Assembly (NCBI GenBank): GCA_016874035.1
Contig: VGVM01000015.1
Coordinates: 1 to 46,568, forward strand
Origin: Gemmatimonadota bacterium
Lineage (GTDB): Bacteria; Gemmatimonadota; Gemmatimonadetes; Gemmatimonadales; Gemmatimonadaceae
Reading direction: 5' to 3'
Length of the DNA stretch: 46,568 nucleotides
Below are positions 31,006-39,444 of the stretch, piece by piece (the first letter of the stretch is position 1; each line of letters begins with the position of its first letter). Both the position numbers and the translations under genes were made by a program. Below the pieces are notes generated by a model. The model did not search any database and was not told where the DNA came from. It was given only the letters and a program-made list of their open reading frames with translations.

Positions 31006-32859
31006 CTACTTGTCGAGTGGCGCGAGCGCGTCGAGCGTACCAGCCGCGGCGACGCCGGTCCGTACCAGCAGCAGGCCCTGCCGCGCTTCCTCGGTCAATC
31101 GCGCAATGCGTTCCTGCGCAGGCCCGACCTCCGCGCGTGCGCGAGCAAGCGCATCCGCCGCCGGGCCCGGACCGGCCTCCGCGATCGCCCTGTCCAGCTC
31201 ACGTTCGCGCGCACGAAGCGCTTCGGCACGCTGCGCCAGCGTCAGCAATGCCGCCCGCAGCCGCTCGACATGTCGGCGCTCATGTCGTGCGACCTTCTGG
31301 CCCACTTCGCCAAGCAGCAGGTCCATCGCGGCTGCCGCGCCACGCGGCGCTTGCGTGACCGTTCCGGAGGTGGCGAGCCGGAACATCGCCGGGCCAAGCC
31401 AGCCCGCGAGCAGGCGCAGCGCAGGTGTCGGTTTCGCGTCATCGCTCACGGGACGGCTCGCGCCCCGGCGCATCGCGGCCCAGTAGGCCAGCGGCAGGAT
31501 GCTGATGATGTTGACTGCGGTCGCGGCGAGGATGATCGCCAGTCCGGCGTTGCGCCCGATTGCGCGGGCCTCGCCCAGTTTCGTGAGCAGCAGGATCGCC
31601 CCGACGAATACGCCGGCCCCGATCGCGAACGACACGAGCGCGATCCAGCCGGCGCGCCGCACCGCTTCGGGCGACGGTGGCGCACCAAGCTGGCGGGCCT
31701 CCTCGGCCCGCGCCCGCGCGTCGAGCGCGATCGCCTCGCTGACGTCCACCCACCGGTAGCCGAGTGAGGCCAGCCGGCGCACGCGGAAAAACAGCGCGGC
31801 CGTCGAACCGGCGACCGTCGCCAGTCCCGCCGTGCTGACCGCAATGATTGACGGGAGTCCGACCTTTGCGGTGGCAAGGAGGATCGCCAGGATCACGGCC
31901 ATGAAGCGAATGACGGCGCCGAGCTCACCGTCCGCCGCGCGAATGAAGTCGCGGAGGGGGGCCGGGATCTCACCGGCGACACCACCGGCGCCGCTCAGCT
32001 GCTCCGCCACCTCGCCGCCGGTCTGCGGTCGCGCGGATGGATCCTTGGCGAGCAGCTGGTCCACGACCTTGGCCAACGCGCCGGGCGTACCGGGACGAAG
32101 CGACGCCACCGGCGCGGGCACTTCGGTCAAGTGCTTGGTAAGCAGCACCTGCGCGCTGGTCGCCTCGAATGGGAGTCGGCCGGCCAGTGCCTGGTACGCC
32201 ATCACGCCGAGCGAATAGAGGTCGCTGCGTCCGTCCACTTCCTCGCCCGCGGCCTGCTCGGGACTCATGTACGCCGCCGTACCGACCACATGCCCGACCT
32301 GCGTCAGGCGGGTCGCAGCCGGGCGACCGCCATCGCGCCCGCCGGCGGCGTCCAGCGCCCGCGCGATCCCGAAGTCCATCACGTACGCGCGACCCGTCCC
32401 TTGCTCGAGCAGCACGTTGTCCGGCTTGATGTCGCGGTGGACCACTCCGTTGCCGTGCGCGTAGGCCAGGGCCCACGCCGTCTGCTGCAGGATCGTCGTG
32501 ACTTCGGCGGGCGCGAGGTTGCCCGCACGCGCGATGCGCTGCGCCAAGGACTCACCCGCGATGAACCCCATGACATAGAAGACCGCGTCCGGGTGTTCCT
32601 CGACGCTGTACACCGGGACGATGTTCGGGTGGGAAAGGCGTGCGGCCAGCCGCGCCTCGCGCAGGAACCGCTCCCGGAGCAGCGGCTCCGCGACGAGCTC
32701 CTGCGGCAGCAACTTGATCGCCACGCGCCGATCCAGCGACAGGTCCCGCGCGAGGTACACGATCCCCATGCCGCCGCGGCCGAGCTCGCGCTCGACCGTG
32801 TACCGGCCCTGTAGGCGCGCACGGAGGCGCGCGGAGTCGTGATCGGTGTCGGCAGTCAC
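31006..32859 (-). CDS. transmembrane serine/threonine protein kinase (PknB type)
   Basis: The GTG at 32859 gives 617 residues (TADTDHDSARLRARLQGRY). The kinase domain spans about 20-290: glycine loop GRGGMG (27-32), Lys49 in AIKLL, HRDIKPDN (Asp143), DFG (162-164), SPEQ and DLYSLGVMAY. Membrane helices follow near 310-355 (VIRFMAVILAILLATAKVGL, IIAVSTAGLATVAGSTAALFF), WIALVSFAIGAGVFVGAILLL and LAIILAATAVNIISILPLAYW. The C terminus is a charged coiled coil (HERRHVERLRAALLTLAQRAEALRARERELDRAIAEA). There is no PASTA or other sensor domain. A longer in-frame start would overlap larE on the other strand and lacks domain features. Confidence 0.92.
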   Translation of the reverse strand: MTADTDHDSARLRARLQGRYTVERELGRGGMGIVYLARDLSLDRRVAIKLLPQELVAEPLLRERFLREARLAARLSHPNIVPVYSVEEHPDAVFYVMGFIAGESLAQRIARAGNLAPAEVTTILQQTAWALAYAHGNGVVHRDIKPDNVLLEQGTGRAYVMDFGIARALDAAGGRDGGRPAATRLTQVGHVVGTAAYMSPEQAAGEEVDGRSDLYSLGVMAYQALAGRLPFEATSAQVLLTKHLTEVPAPVASLRPGTPGALAKVVDQLLAKDPSARPQTGGEVAEQLSGAGGVAGEIPAPLRDFIRAADGELGAVIRFMAVILAILLATAKVGLPSIIAVSTAGLATVAGSTAALFFRVRRLASLGYRWVDVSEAIALDARARAEEARQLGAPPSPEAVRRAGWIALVSFAIGAGVFVGAILLLTKLGEARAIGRNAGLAIILAATAVNIISILPLAYWAAMRRGASRPVSDDAKPTPALRLLAGWLGPAMFRLATSGTVTQAPRGAAAAMDLLLGEVGQKVARHERRHVERLRAALLTLAQRAEALRARERELDRAIAEAGPGPAADALARARAEVGPAQERIARLTEEARQGLLLVRTGVAAAGTLDALAPLDK

Positions 32860-32890
32860 GGGCGGGAATGAAACGGCGTGCGGCGAATGG

Positions 32891-32896
32891 TACTTT
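32891..32896 (+). promoter_or_regulatory. -10 hexamer directly before larE (leaderless start)
   Basis: TACTTT fits TAnnnT and ends six bases before the GTG at 32903, leaving no room for a Shine-Dalgarno sequence. The divergent kinase start is only 43 bases from the larE start. Confidence 0.35.
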
Positions 32897-32902
32897 CCGG
32901 GC

Positions 32903-33748
32903 GTGACTATTGCGACACCGGCCCGCGAACGCGCCCTGGCCGATTGGCTCCGCGCCCACGCGCCGGTCCTGATCGGGTTCAGCGGCGGCGTGGACTCATC
33001 GTACCTCGCCGCCGTTGCCGTGCGAACGCTGGGGGCCGCACAGGTGCTCGGCGTGATCGGGCGCAGCGAGTCGTACCCGCTCGCGCAGTGGGAAAACGCC
33101 CGGCGTGTTGCCGCGGCCATCGGGCTGGCGATCGAGGAAGTGCCGACCGACGAGCTCAGCGATCCGCGCTACGCGGCGAATCCATCGGATCGCTGCTACT
33201 TCTGCAAGCAGGAACTTTGGACGAAACTCCGCCCGATCGCCGAGCGTCATGGCTTCGTGAGCATCGTGGACGGCACGAACGCGGACGATGTGCGCGGGCA
33301 CCGACCTGGCATGCGAGCCGCTGCGGAACTGGGCGTCGCGTCGCCCCTGGCGATCGTCGGGATGACGAAAGCCGAGATTCGCGAACGCTCGCAGGCCTCG
33401 GGCCTCGAGACCTGGGACCAGCCGTCCTCTCCATGCCTCAGCTCGCGGCTGCCGACGGGCGTCGCGGTCACGCCACTGCGCCTTGCCAGGGTAGGGAACG
33501 CCGAGGCGGCGCTGCGGGCGATCGGCGTGCGCGGCGACCTGCGGGTCCGGTATCACGGCAGCACCGCCCGCGTGGAAATGACCGAACCGCAACTCGCGGC
33601 GTGGCGCACGGGCGATGGTCGGCGCCGGTTGCGAGACGCTGTCACGAACGCCGGCTTCGACCGTGTTGAGCTCGACCTCCGCGGGTTTCGCTCCGGCATG
33701 GCGAACGCGGAGGCGAACGCCGAACTCCTCGACGTCTTGGAGGCCTGA
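32903..33748 (+). CDS. larE: ATP-dependent sulfur transferase LarE
   Basis: GTG 32903 gives 281 residues (MTIATPARERALADWLRAHA). The PP-loop GFSGGVDSS (25-33) activates a carboxylate with ATP. Conserved blocks are DRCYFCKQELW (Cys98, Cys101), VDGTNADDVRGHRPGM and SSPCLSSRLPTG (Cys178). In Lactiplantibacillus LarE the cysteine of the last motif donates its sulfur to the nickel-pincer cofactor and is consumed; family members with three such cysteines can hold an iron-sulfur cluster instead, which the CxxC plus Cys178 here would allow. No larB, larC or larA is in the window. A start at 32846 would extend across the kinase start and is less likely. Confidence 0.88.
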   Translation: MTIATPARERALADWLRAHAPVLIGFSGGVDSSYLAAVAVRTLGAAQVLGVIGRSESYPLAQWENARRVAAAIGLAIEEVPTDELSDPRYAANPSDRCYFCKQELWTKLRPIAERHGFVSIVDGTNADDVRGHRPGMRAAAELGVASPLAIVGMTKAEIRERSQASGLETWDQPSSPCLSSRLPTGVAVTPLRLARVGNAEAALRAIGVRGDLRVRYHGSTARVEMTEPQLAAWRTGDGRRRLRDAVTNAGFDRVELDLRGFRSGMANAEANAELLDVLEA

Positions 33749-34407
33749 TGTTCGGCTGCCTGAGGCGCCTCATCCTCCTGTTCGTGCTCGTGTGCCTGGG
33801 CGCGGCGGCGTGGTTCACGCGCGATCGGTGGGAGCCGATCGTGCGCGAGAAGATCGGCGCGCGCCCGCGCGCGGTGGCCGCGCCACCGCAATGGGAGCCC
33901 GTGACGCCCGCCGGCGTGCAGGCCGTTTCGGCGGCCATCGCGACGTTCCGTCGCCCGAACGGCCCGGCTTTCCAGGGGGTGCGCGCCGGCGACTTCGCCG
34001 CGTTCGCGCTCTGGAACGTGCTTCGTGGCTGGAGCACGGGACCCGGCGGCATCGAAGCGCGCGCCGACTCCGATGCGCTGCTGCTGCGTGCGACGCTGCG
34101 CATCAGCGACCCGACCTTGCTCGACGCCGCTGGCCCGCTCGGCAACATGCTGAAGGGCGACCAGCCCATCGAGATTGAGGGCCGCGTGGTCGTGCTCGAT
34201 GCAGGGCGCGCGGAGTACCGCGTGTCGCGCATGACCGCGGGGCAGTTGAAGCTGCCGTCTGCGGCGATCGGCGTGCTGCTCAAGCGCTGGGTCCCGGCGG
34301 GCAGCGCGACGTCCGCTCGCAATGCGTTCCCGCTCAACCTCGGTCCCGAGATCGCGGACGTGCGGATCCGCGCGGGTGAGGTCACGCTCTACACGGGGGC
34401 GCGATGA
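33748..34407 (+). CDS. membrane-anchored protein of unknown function
   Basis: This 219-residue protein begins with a signal-anchor (MFGCLRRLILLFVLVCLGAAAWF). The outer domain of about 190 residues contains LRISDPTLLDAAGPLGNMLKGDQPIEIEGRVVVLDAGRAEYRVSRMTAGQLKLPSAAIGVLLKRWV. The alternating strands and the final RIRAGEVTLYTG suggest an AsmA- or LEA-like beta domain, but I recognise no family. It overlaps the larE stop by one base (TGATG) and the response-regulator start by ATGA, so it belongs to a tightly coupled unit. Confidence 0.75.
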   Translation: MFGCLRRLILLFVLVCLGAAAWFTRDRWEPIVREKIGARPRAVAAPPQWEPVTPAGVQAVSAAIATFRRPNGPAFQGVRAGDFAAFALWNVLRGWSTGPGGIEARADSDALLLRATLRISDPTLLDAAGPLGNMLKGDQPIEIEGRVVVLDAGRAEYRVSRMTAGQLKLPSAAIGVLLKRWVPAGSATSARNAFPLNLGPEIADVRIRAGEVTLYTGAR

Positions 34408-35768
34408 GCCGCCGGATCCTGGTCGTGGACGACGAGCAGGGGATCCGCGCCGCGCTCACGCAACTGCTCGAGTACGAGGGCTACGACGTGCGGACGGCGT
34501 TGGGCGGGACCGAGGCGCTGGCCGTTGCGGCCGATTGGAGGCCGCAGCTGATCTTCCTCGACGTGAAGATGGCCGGCATGGACGGCATCGAGACGCTGCG
34601 CCGCCTGCGCGAGCGCGATCCGGCCGCGACCGTCGTCATGATCAGCGGCCATGCCACGATCAAGACAGCCGTCGAAGCCACGCAGCTCGGCGCCTACGAC
34701 ATCCTTGAAAAGCCGCTCGACACCGATCGCATCCTCGTCACGCTCCGCAACGCGCTCGGCCGCGTTGACCTCAGTGAGGAGAACGCGAACCTTCGCGCAC
34801 GGCTCGACCTGCGATTCGAGATCGTCGGCGAGTCCGGCGCGATCCGCGAGCTCATCGGGCAGATCGAGCGCGTGGCGTCCACGCCGGCGCGCGTGCTGAT
34901 CACGGGCGAGAACGGCACGGGCAAGGAATTGGTGGCACGCGCCCTCCACAAGGGTTCCTCACGGGCCAAGAAGCCGTTCATCGAGGTCAACTGTGCGGCA
35001 ATCCCGTCCGAGCTGATCGAAAGCGAACTGTTCGGGCACATGAAGGGCTCGTTCACGGGGGCGGTCGCCGACCGCCCGGGCAAGTTCGAGCAGGCCGACG
35101 GCGGTACGCTGTTCCTCGACGAGATCGGCGACATGTCGCTCGCCGCGCAGGCGAAGGTGCTGCGCGTGCTCCAGGAGGGAGAAGTCACGCGGATCGGTGG
35201 CGCGAAGCCGCGGCGCGTGGATGTGCGCGTGCTGGCGGCGACGAACAAGCGCCTCGAGGACGAGATCGCCGGCGGTCGGTTCCGCGAGGATCTTTTCTAC
35301 CGGCTCAACGTGGTGCCGCTGCACGTACCGCCGCTGCGCGAGCGCCGGGCGGACATCCCGCTCCTCGTCCGCCACTTCCTCGCACAACTGGCGCAGGCCG
35401 GCGCGCCGACGACGGTCGTGGCCGAGGACGCGATGGCCCGCCTGTCCTCGCTCGACTGGCCCGGCAACGTGCGCGAACTGCGCAACACGATCGAGCGTCT
35501 CATGATCCTCGCGGCCGGGCCGCAGGTATCCGTCGCCGATGTGGACCGGTTGGCCGGCGCGCGCGTGCCCGATCCCGCCGGCGCGACCGCGAGTTACGCC
35601 GCCCGCACGTTCGAGGAGTTCAAGCTCGCCGCCGAGAAGTCGTTCCTCGTCGTCAAGCTGCGGGAACACGGGTGGAACGTCACCGAGACGGCGCGCGCGC
35701 TCGACATGCCCCGTTCGAACCTGTACAAGAAGATCGAACGGCATGGACTCGACCGGGAGCGTCAATGA
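34404..35768 (+). CDS. sigma-54-dependent response regulator, NtrX-like
   Basis: This 454-residue protein has three parts. The receiver (1-120) has acidic Asp9/Asp10, phospho-acceptor Asp53 in FLDVKM, Ser81 and Lys103 in ILEKPL. The AAA+ domain (about 138-370) has Walker A GENGTGKE (168-175), GSFTGA (215-220) in place of the usual GAFTGA loop, Walker B LFLDEIGD and the arginine-finger region DLFYRLNVVPLHVPPLRER. The Fis-type helix-turn-helix is NVTETARALDMPRSNLYKKIE. The layout resembles NtrX. No histidine kinase is nearby, so it is an orphan in the window. It sits between two membrane-protein genes with ATGA overlaps. Confidence 0.92.
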   Translation: MSRRILVVDDEQGIRAALTQLLEYEGYDVRTALGGTEALAVAADWRPQLIFLDVKMAGMDGIETLRRLRERDPAATVVMISGHATIKTAVEATQLGAYDILEKPLDTDRILVTLRNALGRVDLSEENANLRARLDLRFEIVGESGAIRELIGQIERVASTPARVLITGENGTGKELVARALHKGSSRAKKPFIEVNCAAIPSELIESELFGHMKGSFTGAVADRPGKFEQADGGTLFLDEIGDMSLAAQAKVLRVLQEGEVTRIGGAKPRRVDVRVLAATNKRLEDEIAGGRFREDLFYRLNVVPLHVPPLRERRADIPLLVRHFLAQLAQAGAPTTVVAEDAMARLSSLDWPGNVRELRNTIERLMILAAGPQVSVADVDRLAGARVPDPAGATASYAARTFEEFKLAAEKSFLVVKLREHGWNVTETARALDMPRSNLYKKIERHGLDRERQ

Positions 35769-36205
35769 GCGATCGCAACTGGGAAGCCGAGCTCAAGAAG
35801 ATTGACCGGGCCATGGAGGGCGTGGCGGACGAAGCCATGTTCCCCACGAAGGGCGCAGCGCCGGCCGCCGCGAAGGCCGCGGCCGACTCGCAGCGAACCA
35901 CGACGTCGCTGGGGGTGTTCGCGCGGCTGGCGCTCGCCGTGACACTCGGTATCGCGATCGGCTTCTGGCCCTACGCCGCCAAGTGCGGTTTCGGCCTCAC
36001 GATGTACCTCGCGTCCGTCGCGATCGTCATCACTGCCGGCGTCTGGAGCGCGCTCTGGACTTGGCGGCACCGCTCGGCGAGGGAACACATGCTGTCGTTG
36101 CTGCTCGTGCTGTGGGGCCTGGTACTCGGCGCGCGCGACGTGCTGCCTCGCACCGGCTACGCGGTACCCACGGCGGATCATCCGGCTACCTGGACCTGTT
36201 CGTAA
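35765..36205 (+). CDS. small membrane protein of unknown function
   Basis: ATG 35765, overlapping the response-regulator stop (ATGA), gives 146 residues: a charged cytoplasmic head (MSDRNWEAELKKIDRAMEGVADEAMFP) and about three membrane helices (FARLALAVTLGIAIGFWPY, LTMYLASVAIVITAGVWSALW, MLSLLLVLWGLVLGARDVL). A short tail follows with ADHPATWTCS. No family is recognised. It ends the unit that began with larE, 12 bases before the aldehyde dehydrogenase. Confidence 0.7.
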   Translation: MSDRNWEAELKKIDRAMEGVADEAMFPTKGAAPAAAKAAADSQRTTTSLGVFARLALAVTLGIAIGFWPYAAKCGFGLTMYLASVAIVITAGVWSALWTWRHRSAREHMLSLLLVLWGLVLGARDVLPRTGYAVPTADHPATWTCS

Positions 36206-36217
36206 CTCTATTCCCAA

Positions 36218-37696
36218 ATGAAAACCTGGCAGAACTTCATCGGCGGGCAGTGGGTGGCGCCACGCAGCGGCCGTTACCGCGACAACGTGAATCCCGCGGA
36301 TACGCGGGACGTGATCGGGCGTTTCCCCGACTCCAACTCGGACGACGTGAAGCTGGCGGTCGCGTCGGCCCTGCGGGGATTCGCGCTGTGGAAGCGCACG
36401 CCGGCGCCGGCGCGCGGCGATGTGCTGCGCCGCGTCGGGGACCTGCTTTCGCAGCGCAAGGAAGAGCTCGCCGACCTGATGACCCGCGAGATGGGGAAGC
36501 CGCTCGCCGAGACGCGCGGCGATGTGCAGGAAGGCATTGATACGGCGTATTACGCCGCGACCGAAGGCCGCCGCCTGTTCGGGCACACGGTGCCGAGCGA
36601 ACTCGCGAGCAAGTGGGCGATGAGCTTCCGCCGCCCGATCGGTGTCGCAGGCCTGATCACGCCGTTCAACTTCCCGCTGGCGATCCCCACCTGGAAGGCG
36701 TTTCCGGCGCTCCTCTGCGGGAACGCCGTCGTCCTGAAGCCGGGCGAAGACGTCCCGCACACCGCGACCGTGCTCGTGGAGATCCTGCTCGCGGCCGGCC
36801 TGCCGCCGGAGGTGATCCAGCTGGTGCACGGGGGCGGCGAAGCGGGCGCGGCGCTCGTGTCGCACCCCGAGGTCGCGTTGGTCTCGTTCACCGGTTCGAC
36901 CGAAACGGGCTCGCTGGTCGGCGAGACCTGCGGACGCATGCATAAGCGCCTGTCGCTCGAAATGGGCGGCAAGAACGCCATGATCGTGCTCGATGACGCG
37001 GACCTGGACCTCGCGCTCGACGGCCTCCTGTGGGGCGCGTTCGGGACCACCGGGCAACGCTGCACCGCGACCAGCCGGCTCATCGCGCAGGACGGCGTGC
37101 ACGATGAGCTGGTGGCGATGCTCGTGAAGCGGGCCGGCGCGCTGAAGCTCGGCGACGGCCGCGCCGGCGGAACCGACGTCGGACCGCTCGTGAACGGCGA
37201 CGCGGTCGCCAAGGTGGACCGGTACGTCGCCATCGGCGAGTCGGAGTGCGACCTCGCGCTCGGCGGGGGTCGCGCCAACGGCAGCGCCCTGGAGCACGGC
37301 TACTTCTACCAGCCGACAATCTTCACCAACGTCGCCGCGGGTTCGCGGCTCGAGCAGGAGGAGATCTTCGGCCCCGTGCTGTCGGTGGTGCGCGTGAAGG
37401 ACGCCGACGAGGCGTTCCGCGTGAACAACGGGGTGCGATACGGGTTGTCGTCGTCGCTGTACACGCGCGATGTCGGCCTCGCGTTCCGCGCGCTCAACGA
37501 ACTCGACAACGGCATCACCTACATCAATGCCCCCACGATCGGCGCCGAGGCGCACATGCCGTTCGGCGGCGTGAAGCAGACCGGGAACGGCCACCGGGAG
37601 GGCGGGTGGGAGGTGTTTGACTTCTACTCGGAAACCAAGGTCGGCTACGTGGACTACAGCGGCCGGCTGCAGCGCGCGCAGATCGACAACTACTGA
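36218..37696 (+). CDS. aldehyde dehydrogenase family protein
   Basis: This 492-residue NAD(P)-dependent ALDH has the cofactor loop FTGSTETGSLVG, general base Glu in LSLEMGGKN (near 247), catalytic Cys in GTTGQRCTATSR (near 281) and EEIFGPVLSVVRV. Full-length with no gaps. The substrate is not evident; the N-terminal WVAPRSGRYRDNVNPADTRDVIGRFPDS and the C-terminal PFGGVKQTGNGHREGG fit the broad semialdehyde/ALDH7-like branch. It starts 12 bases after the preceding gene but has an independent end, and lepB has its own promoter. Confidence 0.9.
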   Translation: MKTWQNFIGGQWVAPRSGRYRDNVNPADTRDVIGRFPDSNSDDVKLAVASALRGFALWKRTPAPARGDVLRRVGDLLSQRKEELADLMTREMGKPLAETRGDVQEGIDTAYYAATEGRRLFGHTVPSELASKWAMSFRRPIGVAGLITPFNFPLAIPTWKAFPALLCGNAVVLKPGEDVPHTATVLVEILLAAGLPPEVIQLVHGGGEAGAALVSHPEVALVSFTGSTETGSLVGETCGRMHKRLSLEMGGKNAMIVLDDADLDLALDGLLWGAFGTTGQRCTATSRLIAQDGVHDELVAMLVKRAGALKLGDGRAGGTDVGPLVNGDAVAKVDRYVAIGESECDLALGGGRANGSALEHGYFYQPTIFTNVAAGSRLEQEEIFGPVLSVVRVKDADEAFRVNNGVRYGLSSSLYTRDVGLAFRALNELDNGITYINAPTIGAEAHMPFGGVKQTGNGHREGGWEVFDFYSETKVGYVDYSGRLQRAQIDNY

Positions 37697-37721
37697 CCCG
37701 TACGCGTTGGCGGAAGTTCCC

Positions 37722-37750
37722 TTGCTGGCGTCCCCGCGCCGGGGTTAAAT
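37722..37750 (+). promoter_or_regulatory. promoter of the lepB-sigma operon
   Basis: TTGCTG (37722-37727), a 17-bp spacer, TTAAAT (37745-37750). Transcription would start about seven bases on, at or just before the GTG at 37758, so the message may be leaderless. The spacer contains a CCCCG/CGGGG mini-hairpin that may also end the upstream transcript. Confidence 0.45.
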
Positions 37751-38573
37751 GAATGGGGTGACCGAACCCGCCGAATCCGTTCCCACGCCCGCCCAGCCCA
37801 ACGCCGCGAATCCAGGCGACGCGGCAGCCGGCACCGGCGCGGACATCGGCGGCGGGGCAGCCGTTCCGCGCCGCGCGCTCTGGCGGCGTGTCGGGCGCGG
37901 GCTGTTCGAGTGGGCCAAGTCGGCGTCGCTCGCCGTCATCCTGTTCTTCGTCCTCCGCGCGTTCCTGGTCGAGGCCTTCAAGATCCCGAGCGGCTCGATG
38001 GAGCGCACGCTCCTCGTCGGCGACTTCCTGCTCGTGAACAAGCTCGTGTACGGCGCCGAAGTGCCGTTCACCGGCAAGCGCCTCCCGGCGTTCCGCACCC
38101 CGCAGCAGGGCGACATCCTGGTGTTCCAGTGGCCGAACGACCTCGAGAAGAACCTCGTGAAACGCCTCGTCGGCGTCCCCGGGGACACGCTGGCGATGCG
38201 GGGCGGTGTGCTCCTACGCAATGGCGTCGAGCAGGACGAGCCGTTCATCAAGCACGTTGAACCGAACTACGATCCCTCCAGCGTGGAATTCGATTGGCAA
38301 GGGAGCTTTTTGGTACGGACAGCAGGGGCCGCCCAGGCGTATCATGCAACGCGCGACAACTGGGGGCCGATCGTGGTACCGCCGCAACAGTATTTCGTGC
38401 TGGGCGACAACCGGGACAACTCGTACGACAGCCGCTACTGGGGCTTCGTGCCGGACTCGCTCGTGCGCGGGCGACCGCTGCTGGTGTACTACTCGTACGT
38501 CCCGGACAGCGCCGATGCGCTGGACTGGGTGAAGCGCGTGCGCTGGCATCGCCTCTTCAGTCGGATTGATTGA
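37749..38573 (+). CDS. lepB: signal peptidase I
   Basis: The frame is 274 residues from ATG 37749; a GTG at 37758 is the start predicted by the promoter and loses only three residues. A Pro/Ala-rich cytoplasmic head is followed by the membrane helix SLAVILFFVLRAFLVEAF, the catalytic Ser83 in IPSGSMERTLLVGDFLLVNK and the general base Lys138 in KRLVGVPGDT. The GDNRDNSYDSRYWGFVPDSLVRGRPLLVYYS block is the C-terminal signature. It removes signal peptides from exported proteins at the periplasmic face of the inner membrane. The sigma gene follows directly (1-base gap). Confidence 0.93.
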   Translation: MNGVTEPAESVPTPAQPNAANPGDAAAGTGADIGGGAAVPRRALWRRVGRGLFEWAKSASLAVILFFVLRAFLVEAFKIPSGSMERTLLVGDFLLVNKLVYGAEVPFTGKRLPAFRTPQQGDILVFQWPNDLEKNLVKRLVGVPGDTLAMRGGVLLRNGVEQDEPFIKHVEPNYDPSSVEFDWQGSFLVRTAGAAQAYHATRDNWGPIVVPPQQYFVLGDNRDNSYDSRYWGFVPDSLVRGRPLLVYYSYVPDSADALDWVKRVRWHRLFSRID

Positions 38574-38574
38574 G

Positions 38575-39435
38575 ATGTCGAGCGCTTCGCAACGGCGCCA
38601 CCTCGCCTTCGAGGAGGGGTCGCTCGACCAATACCTGAAGGACATCAGCGCCTATCCGCTCATCACGAAGGAGCGCGAAGTCGAGCTGGCGCTGCGGATC
38701 CGGGAGGGGGACCAGGAAGCGCTCGATACGCTCGTGCGCTCGAACCTCCGCTTCGTCGTATCGGTCGCGAAGAAGTACCAGAACCAGGGCGTCTCGCTCA
38801 GCGACCTGATCAACGAGGGCAACCTCGGCCTCATTCGCGCGGCCCACAAGTTCGACGAAACCCGCGGCATCAAGTTCATCTCGTACGCCGTGTGGTGGAT
38901 CAAGCAGGCCATCCTCCAGGCGCTCGCGGACCAGAGCCGGATCGTCCGGGTGCCCGTGAACCGCGCGGGCGCGCTGCACCGGATCGGCAAGCGGGCGAGC
39001 GCGCTCCTGCAGGAATACGGCCGCGAGGCGACGCCGGCGGAGATCGCCGACGGCATGGAGCTGACGGAAGAGGAAGTCCAGGAGACCATCGCGGTCACGC
39101 AGGCGCACATCTCGCTGGACGCGCCGATCTCGCCCGGTGAAGAGGCGACCCTGATTGACCACCTGCCGGACTCCACGCACGCCGGCCCGGACGAAGAACT
39201 GTTCGGGAAGGCCATGACGCAGTCGGTGCGCGAGGCCCTCGCCGGCCTCAAGGAACGCGAGGCCACCATCCTCACGATGTACTTCGGGCTCGACGGCAAC
39301 GACGCCATGACCTTGGAGGACATCGGCGCCGCGCTCAACATCACCCGCGAACGCGTCCGCCAGATCAAGGAAAAGGCCCTCTCGCGGCTCCGGCACGTCT
39401 CGCGCGCCCGCGCACTGGAGTCGTTCCTCGGCTAG
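38575..39435 (+). CDS. rpoD: RNA polymerase sigma factor, RpoD/SigA type lacking region 1.1
   Basis: The ATG at 38575 gives 286 residues. It has region 1.2 (SLDQYLKDISAYPLITKEREVELALRIREGD), region 2 (RSNLRFVVSVAKKYQNQGVSLSDLINEGNLGLIRAAHKFDETRGIKFISYAVWWIKQAI), region 3 and region 4 (MTLEDIGAALNITRERVRQIKEKALSRLRH). Length and sequence closely resemble the short Bacteroidota primary sigma factor, which also lacks region 1.1. It could be the housekeeping factor or a group 2 paralogue; only the whole genome can settle that. It is downstream of lepB in the same transcript. Confidence 0.88.
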   Translation: MSSASQRRHLAFEEGSLDQYLKDISAYPLITKEREVELALRIREGDQEALDTLVRSNLRFVVSVAKKYQNQGVSLSDLINEGNLGLIRAAHKFDETRGIKFISYAVWWIKQAILQALADQSRIVRVPVNRAGALHRIGKRASALLQEYGREATPAEIADGMELTEEEVQETIAVTQAHISLDAPISPGEEATLIDHLPDSTHAGPDEELFGKAMTQSVREALAGLKEREATILTMYFGLDGNDAMTLEDIGAALNITRERVRQIKEKALSRLRHVSRARALESFLG

Positions 39436-39438
39436 CTT
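39433..39438 (+). promoter_or_regulatory. -10-like hexamer six bases before yajQ
   Basis: TAGCTT fits TAnnnT and is followed by GGCCCC and the ATG at 39445, with no Shine-Dalgarno sequence. It also overlaps the last codons and stop of the sigma gene. It suggests an additional leaderless start for yajQ. Confidence 0.3.
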
Positions 39439-39444
39439 GGCCCC

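Noticed and set aside
32846-33120. Longer N termini for the kinase (from 33120) and larE (from 32846)
   Set aside because: These extensions overlap each other on opposite strands and encode no recognisable sequence; domains start right after the GTG codons at 32859 and 32903.
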